This document shows, piece after piece, positions 34,369 through 42,580 of a stretch of 47,147 nucleotides of DNA (the stretch's first letter is position 1; every line of letters starts with the position of its first letter). Position numbers and translations under genes: made by a program. This stretch comes from Rhizobiaceae bacterium. Lineage in GTDB: Bacteria; Pseudomonadota; Alphaproteobacteria; Rhizobiales; Rhizobiaceae. The stretch spans positions 1-47,147 of the forward strand of contig JAJFMR010000001.1 of the NCBI GenBank assembly GCA_020696915.1. Direction: 5' to 3'. The notes beneath the pieces were generated by a model that saw only the letters and a list, made by a program, of their open reading frames with translations, ran no database searches and was not told where the DNA came from.

Positions 34369-34968
34369 TCAGCAAACACCCTGCCGCGCCAGTCCTGGCG
34401 GGCAGCCCTTGTTGCCTCGCCCCCGAATTCTCGGTCCGTCGTCGTCGGCCCTGCGCCGCACGCGGTCACCTGAATCGCGGAATGTGCTGCGCGCTCGATC
34501 GCGCCTGTCGTAGCGGTCATCATCCCAGTCAAGGTCATCGTCACGCCACGACCAGTCGCCGAGTTCCCAGCTGCGGGCCCAGCGGGGTCGATCGCGATAC
34601 CAGTATCGGTCCGAATACCAGCGGTCCCAGTAGCTGCCGAAGTGAAAGCTGATGATCGGCAGGCCAACGATGGCGCCGTATTCCGGCACGAGAACCCGAC
34701 GGCCCCGGTAGAGCTGCTCGAGGTAGCGGCCGCTGACCCAGCCGCGCTCGCCGCGCCAGCTGGTATCGCACCAGCTCCATCCGTCGAGGCAGCCATAGAC
34801 GGTCACCGTTACTCCTTCCGGCAACACCGCGACTCGTGGAAATCGCGTGCTCGGGCCGGCCCGCATGTTTACATCGGCGATCGTGAAGGCATTCGCGGCC
34901 GCCGCAACGCCGGGCGCACATAGAGCCCCAAGGATTGCCGCGACAGCCAGGAAACGAGTCATGCGCAT
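34369..34968 (-). CDS. secreted SH3-domain protein with basic/acidic Trp-Tyr-rich C-terminus
   Basis: A 199-residue exported protein. Residues 1-25 are a signal peptide ending VAAAANA. A bacterial SH3 domain follows (about 27-90: VNMRAGPSTRFPRVAVLPEG, GWCDTSWRGERGWVSG-like), which often binds peptidoglycan. The C-terminal half is unusual, dense in Tyr/Trp/Asp/Arg (YWDRWYSDRYWYRDRPRW) and closes with GCPPGLARQGVC. The start ATG 34968 has GGAG eight bases before it; ATG 34962 is an alternative. Probably a cell-envelope protein. Confidence 0.83.
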   Translation of the reverse strand: MRMTRFLAVAAILGALCAPGVAAAANAFTIADVNMRAGPSTRFPRVAVLPEGVTVTVYGCLDGWSWCDTSWRGERGWVSGRYLEQLYRGRRVLVPEYGAIVGLPIISFHFGSYWDRWYSDRYWYRDRPRWARSWELGDWSWRDDDLDWDDDRYDRRDRARSTFRDSGDRVRRRADDDGPRIRGRGNKGCPPGLARQGVC

Positions 34969-35087
34969 GCTAATGCTCCGTCCAAACCGTCCCTTGCCGA
35001 CCACAACTCAAGGCGGCGCCGGAAGGTTCCTGACGCCCTGTCGCAATGGTCGGCAAGGCCGAATTCTGCCACCCGCTGGCCTTTTAC

Positions 35088-35375
35088 CTAAAAGTCGAAG
35101 ATGTCGTCGAGCAGCGATTTCCGCTTCTTGTAAGGGCGTTGGGAGTATCGCCGGTCGTCATCATCGTATCGCGGGCGGTCGGGCTCGCGTGAAGGATCCG
35201 GCTCGCGTGAACGACCGGCCTGCTGGGCCCCGGTCTCTTCCGGCGTTGCCCGTTCGATGATCTTGTCGAGTTCGCCGCGGTCGAGCCAGACGCCCCGGCA
35301 CTTGGGGCAATAGTCGATCTCGATTCCATGACGTTCGCTCATGGCGAGATCGCTTCCGTCCAGAGGACACTTCAT
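35088..35375 (-). CDS. TFIIB-type zinc-ribbon protein
   Basis: A 95-residue protein whose first 40 residues form a zf-TFIIB-like zinc ribbon (KCPLDGSDL, then DYCPKCRGVWLDRGELDKII). The rest is charged and probably disordered, ending KKRKSLLDDIFDF, a tail found in many members. AGGAG precedes ATG 35375. Function is unknown. Confidence 0.87.
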   Translation of the reverse strand: MKCPLDGSDLAMSERHGIEIDYCPKCRGVWLDRGELDKIIERATPEETGAQQAGRSREPDPSREPDRPRYDDDDRRYSQRPYKKRKSLLDDIFDF

Positions 35376-35615
35376 GGCTGCACTCCTGTTTGGTTTTCGC
35401 CATATGTGTCCGATGCCGGCGCCGATCAAGCATCGGGCACTTGCATTCACGCGCCGGCTTCAATGCCGCCTGCCGACATGGTGCTCAGCCGCACTTGGCG
35501 CCCTGGAACTCAGGACCGTTGCCGAAAGACAACGCGTCGACAAAGTGTTATTCAGTTGCTGCTGCAGAGGGGCTGCCGCCAAAATCGTTGAATTCCCCGC
35601 CAGACCGGAGCTTTC

Positions 35616-36356
35616 GTGTCCGACCCGTCCAGCAACATGCTCATCAGAAAGCTGGAGAGCGTCGCCACGCTCGATGCCGGGCTCAGATCCGCGATCGAGG
35701 CGCTGCCGATCCACGTCGCCGAGCTGAAGACGGACACGCTGCTGATCCGCGAGGGCGACCGGCCGACCCGCTCCTGCATTCTCATGGAGGGGTTCGTCTG
35801 CTGGTTCAAGGTGTCGGGAGAGGGCAAGCGCCAGATACTCTCCTTCCATGTTCCGGGCGACATGCCGGACATGCAGAGCCTGCACCTCAGCGTCATGGAC
35901 ACCAGCCTTGGCACGATTACGCCTTGCCGCGTTGCGTTCATCCCGCACAGGGCTCTGCTCGACCTCTGCGAACAGCATCCAAGGATCTCCCACGCCCTGT
36001 GGCGAACCACGCTGATCGACGCCGCGGTGTTTCGCGAGTGGGTGATGAACATCGGCGGACGCCCCGCCTATGGCCGCATCGCGCATCTCTTGTGCGAATT
36101 GGTAGTTCGCCTGCGGGCCGTCGGTCTCACCGACGGGTACTCCTGCGACCTGCCGATCACCCAGTCGGAGATCGCCGATGCGTCGGGCCTGTCGACCGTC
36201 CATGTGAACCGGACGCTCCAGGACCTGCGGGCAAACCGGCTGATAAGCCTGAAAGGGACCTATCTCGACGTTCTCGACTGGAAAGGCCTGAAGGAAGCGG
36301 GAGATTTCGATCCGGCCTACCTGCATCTCCACGATAGGCCGGCCGGCCTCACCTGA
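35616..36356 (+). CDS. Crp/Fnr family transcriptional regulator
   Basis: A 246-residue regulator. The N-terminal cyclic-nucleotide-type effector domain (30-125) includes LIREGDRPTRSCILMEGFVC, and the helix-turn-helix is at 181-205 (ITQSEIADASGLSTVHVNRT). It lacks the N-terminal Cys cluster of FNR, so it does not carry an oxygen-sensing Fe-S centre of that kind. The start is GTG 35616 with CCGGAG before it. It lies 3.3 kb from the oxidase operon; no link is shown by the sequence. Confidence 0.88.
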   Translation: MSDPSSNMLIRKLESVATLDAGLRSAIEALPIHVAELKTDTLLIREGDRPTRSCILMEGFVCWFKVSGEGKRQILSFHVPGDMPDMQSLHLSVMDTSLGTITPCRVAFIPHRALLDLCEQHPRISHALWRTTLIDAAVFREWVMNIGGRPAYGRIAHLLCELVVRLRAVGLTDGYSCDLPITQSEIADASGLSTVHVNRTLQDLRANRLISLKGTYLDVLDWKGLKEAGDFDPAYLHLHDRPAGLT

Positions 36357-36392
36357 GCTGAGAATAGGATGCGCTGCCGCGGGCGGCGCCTC

Positions 36393-36662
36393 TCATCGGT
36401 GCTGGCCGATCCAGTTGCAAAGCTCGATCAGCGCATGCTCCCGCCCCGCGCGCGGGTCGTCGCACACACTGTTCAGACGCCGTCTCTTTTCCGCCTCGAG
36501 GCTCGCGAGGTAGGCCGAAATCTCCGCATCCGACCTCAGTTGCCGCCCGTCTTCGGTGAAGAACTGACGGGCCGGTGCGGCCAGGTCGCCCCCATTCTGC
36601 GCCATTGCGCTGTCCGAGAGCGCGAACACCAGCAACATCGAAACTGCGAAAAGCCGGCTCAT
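36393..36662 (-). CDS. small exported hypothetical protein
   Basis: An 89-residue protein with a signal peptide (1-21, ending DSAMAQ). The remainder is helical and charged, with LEAEKRRRLNSVC and two Cys residues (VCDDPRAG, ELCNWIG) that could form a disulfide. GGAGGAAAC precedes the ATG. No family is recognised. Confidence 0.65.
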   Translation of the reverse strand: MSRLFAVSMLLVFALSDSAMAQNGGDLAAPARQFFTEDGRQLRSDAEISAYLASLEAEKRRRLNSVCDDPRAGREHALIELCNWIGQHR

Positions 36663-36815
36663 TGATGGTTTCCTCCGCGGCACAAGGCCATCGACTTCAA
36701 AGCATGCGCTCGCATGGATGTTCCTCCGCCAGCCGGCGCTGCCGCGGCCCGATCTCATGCGAGGCGTGCGACGCGGCCGGTGCAAGCGCTGGATGCTTCT
36801 CCATGGGAACCGGTC

Positions 36816-37256
36816 CTATCTGGCGAAGACGGTGAGCGACCCATCGGCCTCGACATTGGCAGCAACGATATCCGACACTGCAACCGAGTTGGCGTCAAGC
36901 TCCGCTTTCAACGCCATATTGCCCTCTATTGCCTTCTGGAGGGCCTCTATGTCGGCCTGGTTTTCCGCGACGGCCGTCTCAAGAGCCTGTGCATCGGTGC
37001 CGCCGACCAGGTCGGTGATGCGCACCACTTCGACCTCGCTCACGCTGGACATGCTGTCTATGGCCCCGACATTGGTCTTTCCCGCACGGATGGCAGCTAG
37101 CACGGTCTCGAAATCGGCTGCGGCGCCGGTGCTTGCAGTCAGGCCCGGATCCGTGGTCGCCGTTGCACCTCCAGGCGCGGGCGGTGCGTCCTGGGCAAAG
37201 GCGGGAGCCGCCAAGGCCGACGCAGCCAGAAATGCGGTCGCAAACAAACGCTTCAT
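36816..37256 (-). CDS. exported hypothetical protein
   Basis: A 146-residue protein with a signal peptide (1-21, ending AAPAFAQ), a short Ala/Pro/Gly/Thr-rich linker, and a helical domain of about 100 residues (DFETVLAAIRAGKTNVGAI, ALETAVAENQADIEALQKAIEGN). GGGAGAG precedes ATG 37256. I do not recognise a family, though similar exported proteins occur in rhizobia. It lies 150 bases upstream of the preceding small gene on the same strand. Confidence 0.7.
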   Translation of the reverse strand: MKRLFATAFLAASALAAPAFAQDAPPAPGGATATTDPGLTASTGAAADFETVLAAIRAGKTNVGAIDSMSSVSEVEVVRITDLVGGTDAQALETAVAENQADIEALQKAIEGNMALKAELDANSVAVSDIVAANVEADGSLTVFAR

Positions 37257-37468
37257 CGCTCTCTCCCGGGCAGGGTGAATGGAGGGAAACGGCGCAAGCT
37301 GCGGGTCCGTTCCACGCCAGGGCAGACCGGGCGCTCTATTTCGAGCGAGCGGGGGGCCCTTCCGATGGTGCCGAGGCGCTGCGGAGCAGGACATCCACAC
37401 AATACGACAGCCCGGCAGACAGGTGAGCCACGTCGCGGACTTTCGTCAGATCGTCGAATATGGGAATT

Positions 37469-37553
37469 TGGTGCCCAGAAGAGGACTCGAACCTCCACGC
37501 CTCGCGGCACACGGACCTGAACCGTGCGCGTCTACCAATTCCGCCATCTGGGC
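37469..37553 (-). tRNA. tRNA-Leu(CAG)
   Basis: An 85-base tRNA with encoded CCA. On the minus strand it begins GCCCAGATGGCGGAATTGGT and ends with the complementary TCTGGGC, then ACCA. The anticodon loop reads TTCAGGT, giving CAG, which decodes CUG. The long variable arm (GCCGCGAGGC) is that of a class II leucine tRNA, and the T loop GTTCGAGTC is standard. Confidence 0.97.
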
Positions 37554-37564
37554 TGGTGGGCGCT

Positions 37565-37593
37565 GATGTAAGCGGGCGCGGCTGCACTGTCAA
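37565..37593 (-). promoter_or_regulatory. promoter of tRNA-Leu
   Basis: On the minus strand a perfect TTGACA (37588-37593) and TACATC (37565-37570) are 17 bases apart, with the tRNA starting 11 bases after the -10 box. Confidence 0.7.
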
Positions 37594-37636
37594 CCGAGCT
37601 TGTCGAGCGGAATTTCACGCGGCTCCCGGCGCCGGA

Positions 37637-38254
37637 CTATTCCAGGATTTCCCTGGAGGCGACGGTCGAGTCGGCATTGAGGCGATAGACGATCGGCACG
37701 CCGGTGCCGAGTTCGAGCTTGACGATCTCTTCGCCGCTGAGGCCGTCGAGCGCCATGATCAGCGCCCTCAGCGAGTTTCCGTGCGCCGAAACCAGCACCG
37801 TCCCGCCGCTCAGCACGTGCGGCTGGATATCGTGGATGTAGTAAGGCCAGACGCGCGCCCCGGTGTCCCGGAGGCTCTCGCCGCCCGGTGGCGGCACGTC
37901 GTAGGAGCGCCGCCACACATGCACCTGCTCCTCGCCCCATTTCTTCCGCGCATCGTCCTTGTTGAGGCCCGAGAGGTCGCCGTAGTCGCGTTCGTTGAGG
38001 GCCAGGTTGCGGACCGTCGTCAGCCCCGTCTGGCCGACGGCCGCCAGGATGTGATCCGAGGTCTTCTGGGCGCGCTGCAGGACCGAGGTGAAGGCGATGT
38101 CGAATTTCAGGCCGCGCCGCTCGAGCTTCGCGCCGGCTTCCCTGGCCTCCTGATGCCCGAGCTCCGACAGGTCGACGTCCCGCCATCCGGTGAAGAGGTT
38201 CTTCAGGTTCCATTCGCTCTGGCCGTGGCGGACGAGGACGAGGGTGCCGGACAT
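37637..38254 (-). CDS. gpmA: 2,3-bisphosphoglycerate-dependent phosphoglycerate mutase
   Basis: A 205-residue glycolytic enzyme interconverting 3- and 2-phosphoglycerate. The phospho-His is in VRHGQSEWN (residues 7-15), LNERDYGDLSG carries the acidic residue, and the second His is in VSAHGNSLR. The shorter length (205 against about 250) is the alphaproteobacterial form lacking a C-terminal segment. GGGAGAAATC precedes ATG 38254. It lies between dapB and the tRNA, all on the minus strand, so it may be co-transcribed with dapB. Confidence 0.95.
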   Translation of the reverse strand: MSGTLVLVRHGQSEWNLKNLFTGWRDVDLSELGHQEAREAGAKLERRGLKFDIAFTSVLQRAQKTSDHILAAVGQTGLTTVRNLALNERDYGDLSGLNKDDARKKWGEEQVHVWRRSYDVPPPGGESLRDTGARVWPYYIHDIQPHVLSGGTVLVSAHGNSLRALIMALDGLSGEEIVKLELGTGVPIVYRLNADSTVASREILE

Positions 38255-38452
38255 GATTTCTCCCATGACATTCCTCAGGCGGCGAGGGCGGCCGCCGCCG
38301 GGCGCACAAGCACATAGATGCAAGGCCGTCCGGCGTCCAGCCTGCGAGCTTTCCCCCAAATCGCGTGCAGCTCCGGACCGCCACGCGGATTGGCTTGCCG
38401 GACGATTCCTGCGGGAGAAACACCAGCTGCAGCGCCGAGCTGCGTTTCTTTC

Positions 38453-39277
38453 TCAGCGCACTCCGCCGCCAAGGCCGAGCACGTCGCGCATTGAGTAGAG
38501 GCCGGCCTTCCTGCCGCGTGCCCACAGGGCGGCCTTGACCGCGCCGCGCGCGAAAATCCCGCGATCTTCGGCATCGTGCGACAGGGTGATGCGCTCGCCG
38601 GGGCCGGCCAGGATGACGGAATGGTCGCCGACCACGGAGCCGCCGCGCAATGCCGCGAACCCGATGCTGCCGGGGCGCCGCGGTCCGGTATGGCCGTCGC
38701 GGCCCCTGACGCTTTCCCGCTGCAGCTCGATCCCGCGGCCGCGCGCGGCGGCCTCGCCCAGAAGCAGCGCCGTACCGGATGGCGCGTCGACCTTGTGGCG
38801 GTGGTGCATTTCGAGGATCTCGATATCGAAATCCTGCCGGTCCAGCGCCTTCGCCGCCTGCTCGACGAGTGCTGCGAGCAGGTTGACGCCGAGGCTCATA
38901 TTGCCGGATTTGACGATCGTCGCATGGCGCGCGGCCGCGGCAATCCTGCTGTCGTCCTCTTGGCTGCAGCCGGTCGTCCCGATGACGTGGACGATGCGCG
39001 CCTGCGCGGCGTAGCCTGCAAACTCGACGCTGGCCGCCGGCAGGCTGAAGTCGAGGACGCCGTCGGCCTTGGCGAACGCCGCCAGCGGATCATCGGTGAC
39101 GGCCACTCCCGTCGTGCCGATACCGGCTATGTCGCCGGCATCCCTGCCAAGCTGGGGCGAGCCCGGCCGCTCGACGGCCCCGGCGAGCCGCACGCCCTCC
39201 ATCGAAGCGATGGTGCGGACAAGCACCTGGCCCATCCGCCCTGCAGCGCCGACGACGACCAGGTTCATTTCGCCCAT
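38453..39277 (-). CDS. dapB: 4-hydroxy-tetrahydrodipicolinate reductase
   Basis: A 274-residue NAD(P)H-dependent reductase in lysine and diaminopimelate synthesis. The nucleotide loop GAAGRMG is at 10-16, GTTGCSQ follows the Rossmann domain, and the active-site HHRHKVDAPSGTA is complete. GGAGGAG precedes ATG 39277. It lies 35 bases after the glk stop on the same strand and is probably part of a glk-dapB-gpmA transcript. Confidence 0.97.
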   Translation of the reverse strand: MGEMNLVVVGAAGRMGQVLVRTIASMEGVRLAGAVERPGSPQLGRDAGDIAGIGTTGVAVTDDPLAAFAKADGVLDFSLPAASVEFAGYAAQARIVHVIGTTGCSQEDDSRIAAAARHATIVKSGNMSLGVNLLAALVEQAAKALDRQDFDIEILEMHHRHKVDAPSGTALLLGEAAARGRGIELQRESVRGRDGHTGPRRPGSIGFAALRGGSVVGDHSVILAGPGERITLSHDAEDRGIFARGAVKAALWARGRKAGLYSMRDVLGLGGGVR

Positions 39278-39312
39278 CAAGAACTCCTCCTCGCGGCTGC
39301 CGGAAAGCTGCC

Positions 39313-40329
39313 TCAGCGCCGCCAGCGGCGGCCCTCGGTTTCCACTCCGAAACGCTCGGGGGAACACGCGTAGGCGGCGAGCCCCGCCAGCGCGCCGAGC
39401 GCATCGGTGATGACATAAACGGGAATCGTCGCCATCATCGCACTGTGCGGCGCCTTGTCGTTGAAGGCCGCGCGAAAATTTCCAGCCTTGAGCGCCGGGA
39501 CGATTTTTTGCGCGATGCCGCCGCTGAGGAAAACGCCGCCGCGGCTCTTGAACACCAGTGCGACGTCGCCGGCAGTCCGCCCGAGGCAGGTCACGAAGAA
39601 CGACAGCGCCTCCGCCGCGATCTCGTCCGAGCCGTCGAGCGCGGCGCCGGTGATGGCGGCCGGCCCGGTCAGGCGCGGCACCTTGCCGTCCGCCGCGGCG
39701 ACGGCGCGGTAGGCATTGACCAGGCCGCGCCCGCACAGGATCTGCTCTCCGGAAATCCTGCCCTCGATCGGCTCGAGATGCGCAAAGATGTCGACGTCGC
39801 GGCGGCTGCGCGGCCCGATGTCCATGTGGCCGCCTTCGCCGGGCACGGGTATCCAGATGCCGCGCGAATGCACGAGGCCGGCGACGCCGAGCCCGGTTCC
39901 CGGGCCGAGCACCACACGTGCGGCGTTGGGGACCGGTTCGTCTCCGCCGATCTTTTCGAGCGAGTCTTCACCGAGCGCCAGGACCGCCAGCGCCTGCGCC
40001 TCGAAATCGTTCAGGACGACGATGTCGGCAATGCCGGTCGAACGGGACATTTCCCTCGGCCGCACCACCCAGGGACAATTGGTGAGCGCGATCGCGTCGC
40101 CGTCGACGGGGCCGGCAACCGCGATCACTGCCGAACGCGCCGTCACGCCGAGTCGCTCAAGGACGGCCGTCCTGATGGCGTCGTCGATGGTCCGGAATTC
40201 GGCGGTCTGCACGATCTGCGGTGCGCCCATGCCCGACCGGGCGTCGCTCACCACGGCAAAGCGCGCGTTGGTGCCGCCCACATCCCCGAGCAGGATGGGA
40301 AATTCGAAAGCCTCGGCCTCGCCCGTCAT
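39313..40329 (-). CDS. glk: glucokinase
   Basis: A 338-residue kinase producing glucose 6-phosphate. The ATP phosphate loop LGDVGGTNARF is at about 13-23, the sugar loop has VVLNDFEAQA with its Asp base, and GPGTGLGVAG and EGGHMD follow, as in the bacterial Glk family (not the ROK type, as the zinc Cys cluster is absent). ATG 40329 is selected because the protein then starts like other members; the frame is open for 68 more codons without protein character. Confidence 0.95.
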   Translation of the reverse strand: MTGEAEAFEFPILLGDVGGTNARFAVVSDARSGMGAPQIVQTAEFRTIDDAIRTAVLERLGVTARSAVIAVAGPVDGDAIALTNCPWVVRPREMSRSTGIADIVVLNDFEAQALAVLALGEDSLEKIGGDEPVPNAARVVLGPGTGLGVAGLVHSRGIWIPVPGEGGHMDIGPRSRRDVDIFAHLEPIEGRISGEQILCGRGLVNAYRAVAAADGKVPRLTGPAAITGAALDGSDEIAAEALSFFVTCLGRTAGDVALVFKSRGGVFLSGGIAQKIVPALKAGNFRAAFNDKAPHSAMMATIPVYVITDALGALAGLAAYACSPERFGVETEGRRWRR

Positions 40330-40474
40330 CCGCCGTTTCCCGTGCCCGTCGCCGCCTTCCCGGCATCGTCCGTCATGCGGCATTGCGACCGCCGGATCAA
40401 CGGCAAATGCGCGTCTCGACCGAGCATGCCGCCGGACTGGCCGCCTCTTCTGGCGGGCGGGGAACGAACCTCGG

Positions 40475-41530
40475 CTATTCCGGGCGGGCCTCCGGCAGCG
40501 GGATGACGACGTCGGCCGACGGCAAGTAGGCATTGGCCTGGATCCCGACCGACGCCGCGTCCTGCGGGGGGCGGGGCGCCGAAGCGACCGCCGCGGGCGG
40601 CGCCTTGCCGCGATAGGTGACGGCTGCCTCGGATTGCGGCGCGGGCGCAGCGAGCACGCCGCTGCAGGCTTTCGGCAGGCTCGACAGTTTCATGAGATCG
40701 CGGGCCTTCGGCGCGTCGGGGTTCTTGTTCGGGCGCCATGGTTCCTCCGTGAACCACCAGGCCAGCGACTTGTCGCAGCCGGTGCCGGTGCCGGTCGAAG
40801 CCTGCGACTTGCAGCCGGTCGACCCCGGCTGGCAACCGATGCGGATGTGGAAGTGATAGTCGTGGCCCCAGAACGGCCGGACCTTGTTCAGCCAGCCCCG
40901 GTCGCCGGTGACCGTGTCGCAGAGCTTCTTCTTGATGCCGGGATGGACGAGGATACGCTCCACCTGCGGATAGCGGGCGGCCCGTTTCAGCAGCCTGGCA
41001 TGAGCGGGGGTCCAGACCTTCTCGTCGACCAGCAGCCCATTCTTCCTGATCATCGAGACGGCGCTCACCGTCTCGCGCTCCGCGGCCGAAAGCCTTGCGT
41101 CCGGCATCGGGTTAAACCAGATGTCGGCATCGAGCCCGATCTGGTGGGAGGCATGGCCGGTCAGCATCGGTCCGCCGCGCGGCTGCGAGATGTCGCCCAC
41201 CAGCAGCCCCGGCCAGCCATCGGCAACGGCCTCGCGCGACAATCGTTCGATGAGCGCGATCAGCGTCGGGTGGCCCCAGCGGCGGTTGCGCGACAGCCGC
41301 ATCGCCTGCCAGGTCGGGCCGTCCGCGGCGATTGCCACGCCTCCCGCAAAGCAGCCCTTCGAATAGAAGCCATAGGATTTGGCGGGCAGCGCCGCCGGCA
41401 GGCGCTTCGACCCAAACAGGTCCTTGGCCAGTTCTTCCGCCCCGGCTCGGCTCGTGACGCCGCCGGACACAGCCAGGATTGCGAGGCAGGCTGCCGCCAG
41501 CCGCGCAGCCGTCTGCAGGAAAACTCTCAT
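40475..41530 (-). CDS. mepA: penicillin-insensitive murein endopeptidase
   Basis: A 351-residue periplasmic LAS-family zinc peptidase that cuts D-Ala-meso-DAP cross-bridges. It has a signal peptide (1-30, ending SRAGAEE). Zinc ligands match E. coli MepA: His129 and Asp136 in GHASHQIGLDADIWF, and His228 in HDYHFHIR, with His226 as the second His. Several Cys could form disulfides. The Pro/Ala-rich tail from about 290 is longer than usual. ATG 41530 follows a GGTGGGA site. An imperfect CtrA-type box lies 70-83 bases upstream. Confidence 0.95.
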   Translation of the reverse strand: MRVFLQTAARLAAACLAILAVSGGVTSRAGAEELAKDLFGSKRLPAALPAKSYGFYSKGCFAGGVAIAADGPTWQAMRLSRNRRWGHPTLIALIERLSREAVADGWPGLLVGDISQPRGGPMLTGHASHQIGLDADIWFNPMPDARLSAAERETVSAVSMIRKNGLLVDEKVWTPAHARLLKRAARYPQVERILVHPGIKKKLCDTVTGDRGWLNKVRPFWGHDYHFHIRIGCQPGSTGCKSQASTGTGTGCDKSLAWWFTEEPWRPNKNPDAPKARDLMKLSSLPKACSGVLAAPAPQSEAAVTYRGKAPPAAVASAPRPPQDAASVGIQANAYLPSADVVIPLPEARPE

Positions 41531-41597
41531 CGGCGTCCCACCTCTCGCTTGCCGCCGGCCCGCCTGACCCATTGCTGCCCGAGCTTGAGCCTCGATG

Positions 41598-41613
41598 GTT
41601 ACCCGAAAATTAA
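41598..41613 (-). promoter_or_regulatory. imperfect CtrA-type box upstream of mepA
   Basis: On the minus strand the 16 bases read TTAA-TTTTCGG-GTAAC, one mismatch from TTAA-N7-TTAAC. They lie about 70 bases before the mepA ATG. Confidence 0.35.
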
Positions 41614-41662
41614 GACAAGGGGAATCGCGCGCCAACGATCGCGCGCCGGCACTGCCCTTCGA

Positions 41663-42580
41663 TCACCCGAACTTCATTGGACTGCGCGCATCCGCCTCTC
41701 CCGCGCCCGCCCAGTTTCCCTCGGCCCACATGGCATCCAGCGCCGAGCGGTAGTCGGGAAAGCGCAGATGATAGCCACAGGCCTTCAGCGCCGCGTTCGA
41801 GACCCGCTTGTTCTCGCCATAGAAGGAACGGGCCATGGACGTGATGACCGCGGCGTCGAAGGGGATTTCGGGAGGCGCCTCCATCCCTGCCAGACCGGCG
41901 GCGTAGGCCACCACGTCCTGCGGTGGCGCCGGCAGGTCGTCGGTCACGTTGAAGACGCCGCCCCGGCCTTGATCCATGAGATGCCAGAGTGCCCCGGCGA
42001 TGTCGGCAACATGGATGCGGTTGAACACCTGGCCGGGCTTGACCAGCCGCCGGGCTGTTCCATGGGCGAGATTTACCATAGCGTTGCGGCCGGGACCGTA
42101 AATGCCGGCGAGCCGCAGCACGGCCACCGGCGCATCGCTGCGGCGGCCGACGTCGAGCCACTCGCGCTCGGCTTCGAGCCGCAGGACGGAGCGGCGGGAA
42201 ACTGGGCGGCATGGGCTCGTTTCGTCCACCCACCGCCCGGCATGGTCGCCATAGACGCCGACGGTCGACAGATACGCTATCCAGCGCAGCCGCGGCATGC
42301 GGCTGGAGACATCGCCGAAAAACAGGTTTTTCGCAACCGGGTCGCCGGTTTCGTCGGGGGGGATGGACACAATGACGGCGGCGGCTTCCCGGAGCCTTTC
42401 GGCCAGCGCCGGCGACGGCTCGCCGTTGAACAGCAGCGGTTCCATGCCCGCTTGTTCGAGCGAACCGAACCGGTCCTCCGAACGCGTCGTTCCGGCGATG
42501 GCGGCGGCCCGTCCGGGGCGCGCCGCCGCAAAGGCTTTCGCCGAATAGCCGGCACCCAGGATGACAATGTTTTCAGTCAT
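41663..42580 (-). CDS. SDR-type NAD(P)-dependent oxidoreductase (extended, YeeZ-like)
   Basis: A 305-residue Rossmann-fold protein of the atypical/extended SDR group. ILGAGYSAKAF is a GxGYxA nucleotide motif, YLSTVGVYGDHAGRWVDE carries the Ser and Tyr of the active site region, and NRIHVADIAGALWHLM is the usual later motif. ATG 42580 overlaps the queG stop (ATGA), so it is co-translated with queG. Substrate unknown. Confidence 0.88.
   Translation of the reverse strand: MTENIVILGAGYSAKAFAAARPGRAAAIAGTTRSEDRFGSLEQAGMEPLLFNGEPSPALAERLREAAAVIVSIPPDETGDPVAKNLFFGDVSSRMPRLRWIAYLSTVGVYGDHAGRWVDETSPCRPVSRRSVLRLEAEREWLDVGRRSDAPVAVLRLAGIYGPGRNAMVNLAHGTARRLVKPGQVFNRIHVADIAGALWHLMDQGRGGVFNVTDDLPAPPQDVVAYAAGLAGMEAPPEIPFDAAVITSMARSFYGENKRVSNAALKACGYHLRFPDYRSALDAMWAEGNWAGAGEADARSPMKFG

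Noticed and set aside
35376..35615. search for FNR/FixK boxes near the Crp/Fnr gene and the oxidase operon
   Set aside because: No TTGAT-N4-ATCAA pattern was found in either upstream region, so no regulatory link is claimed.
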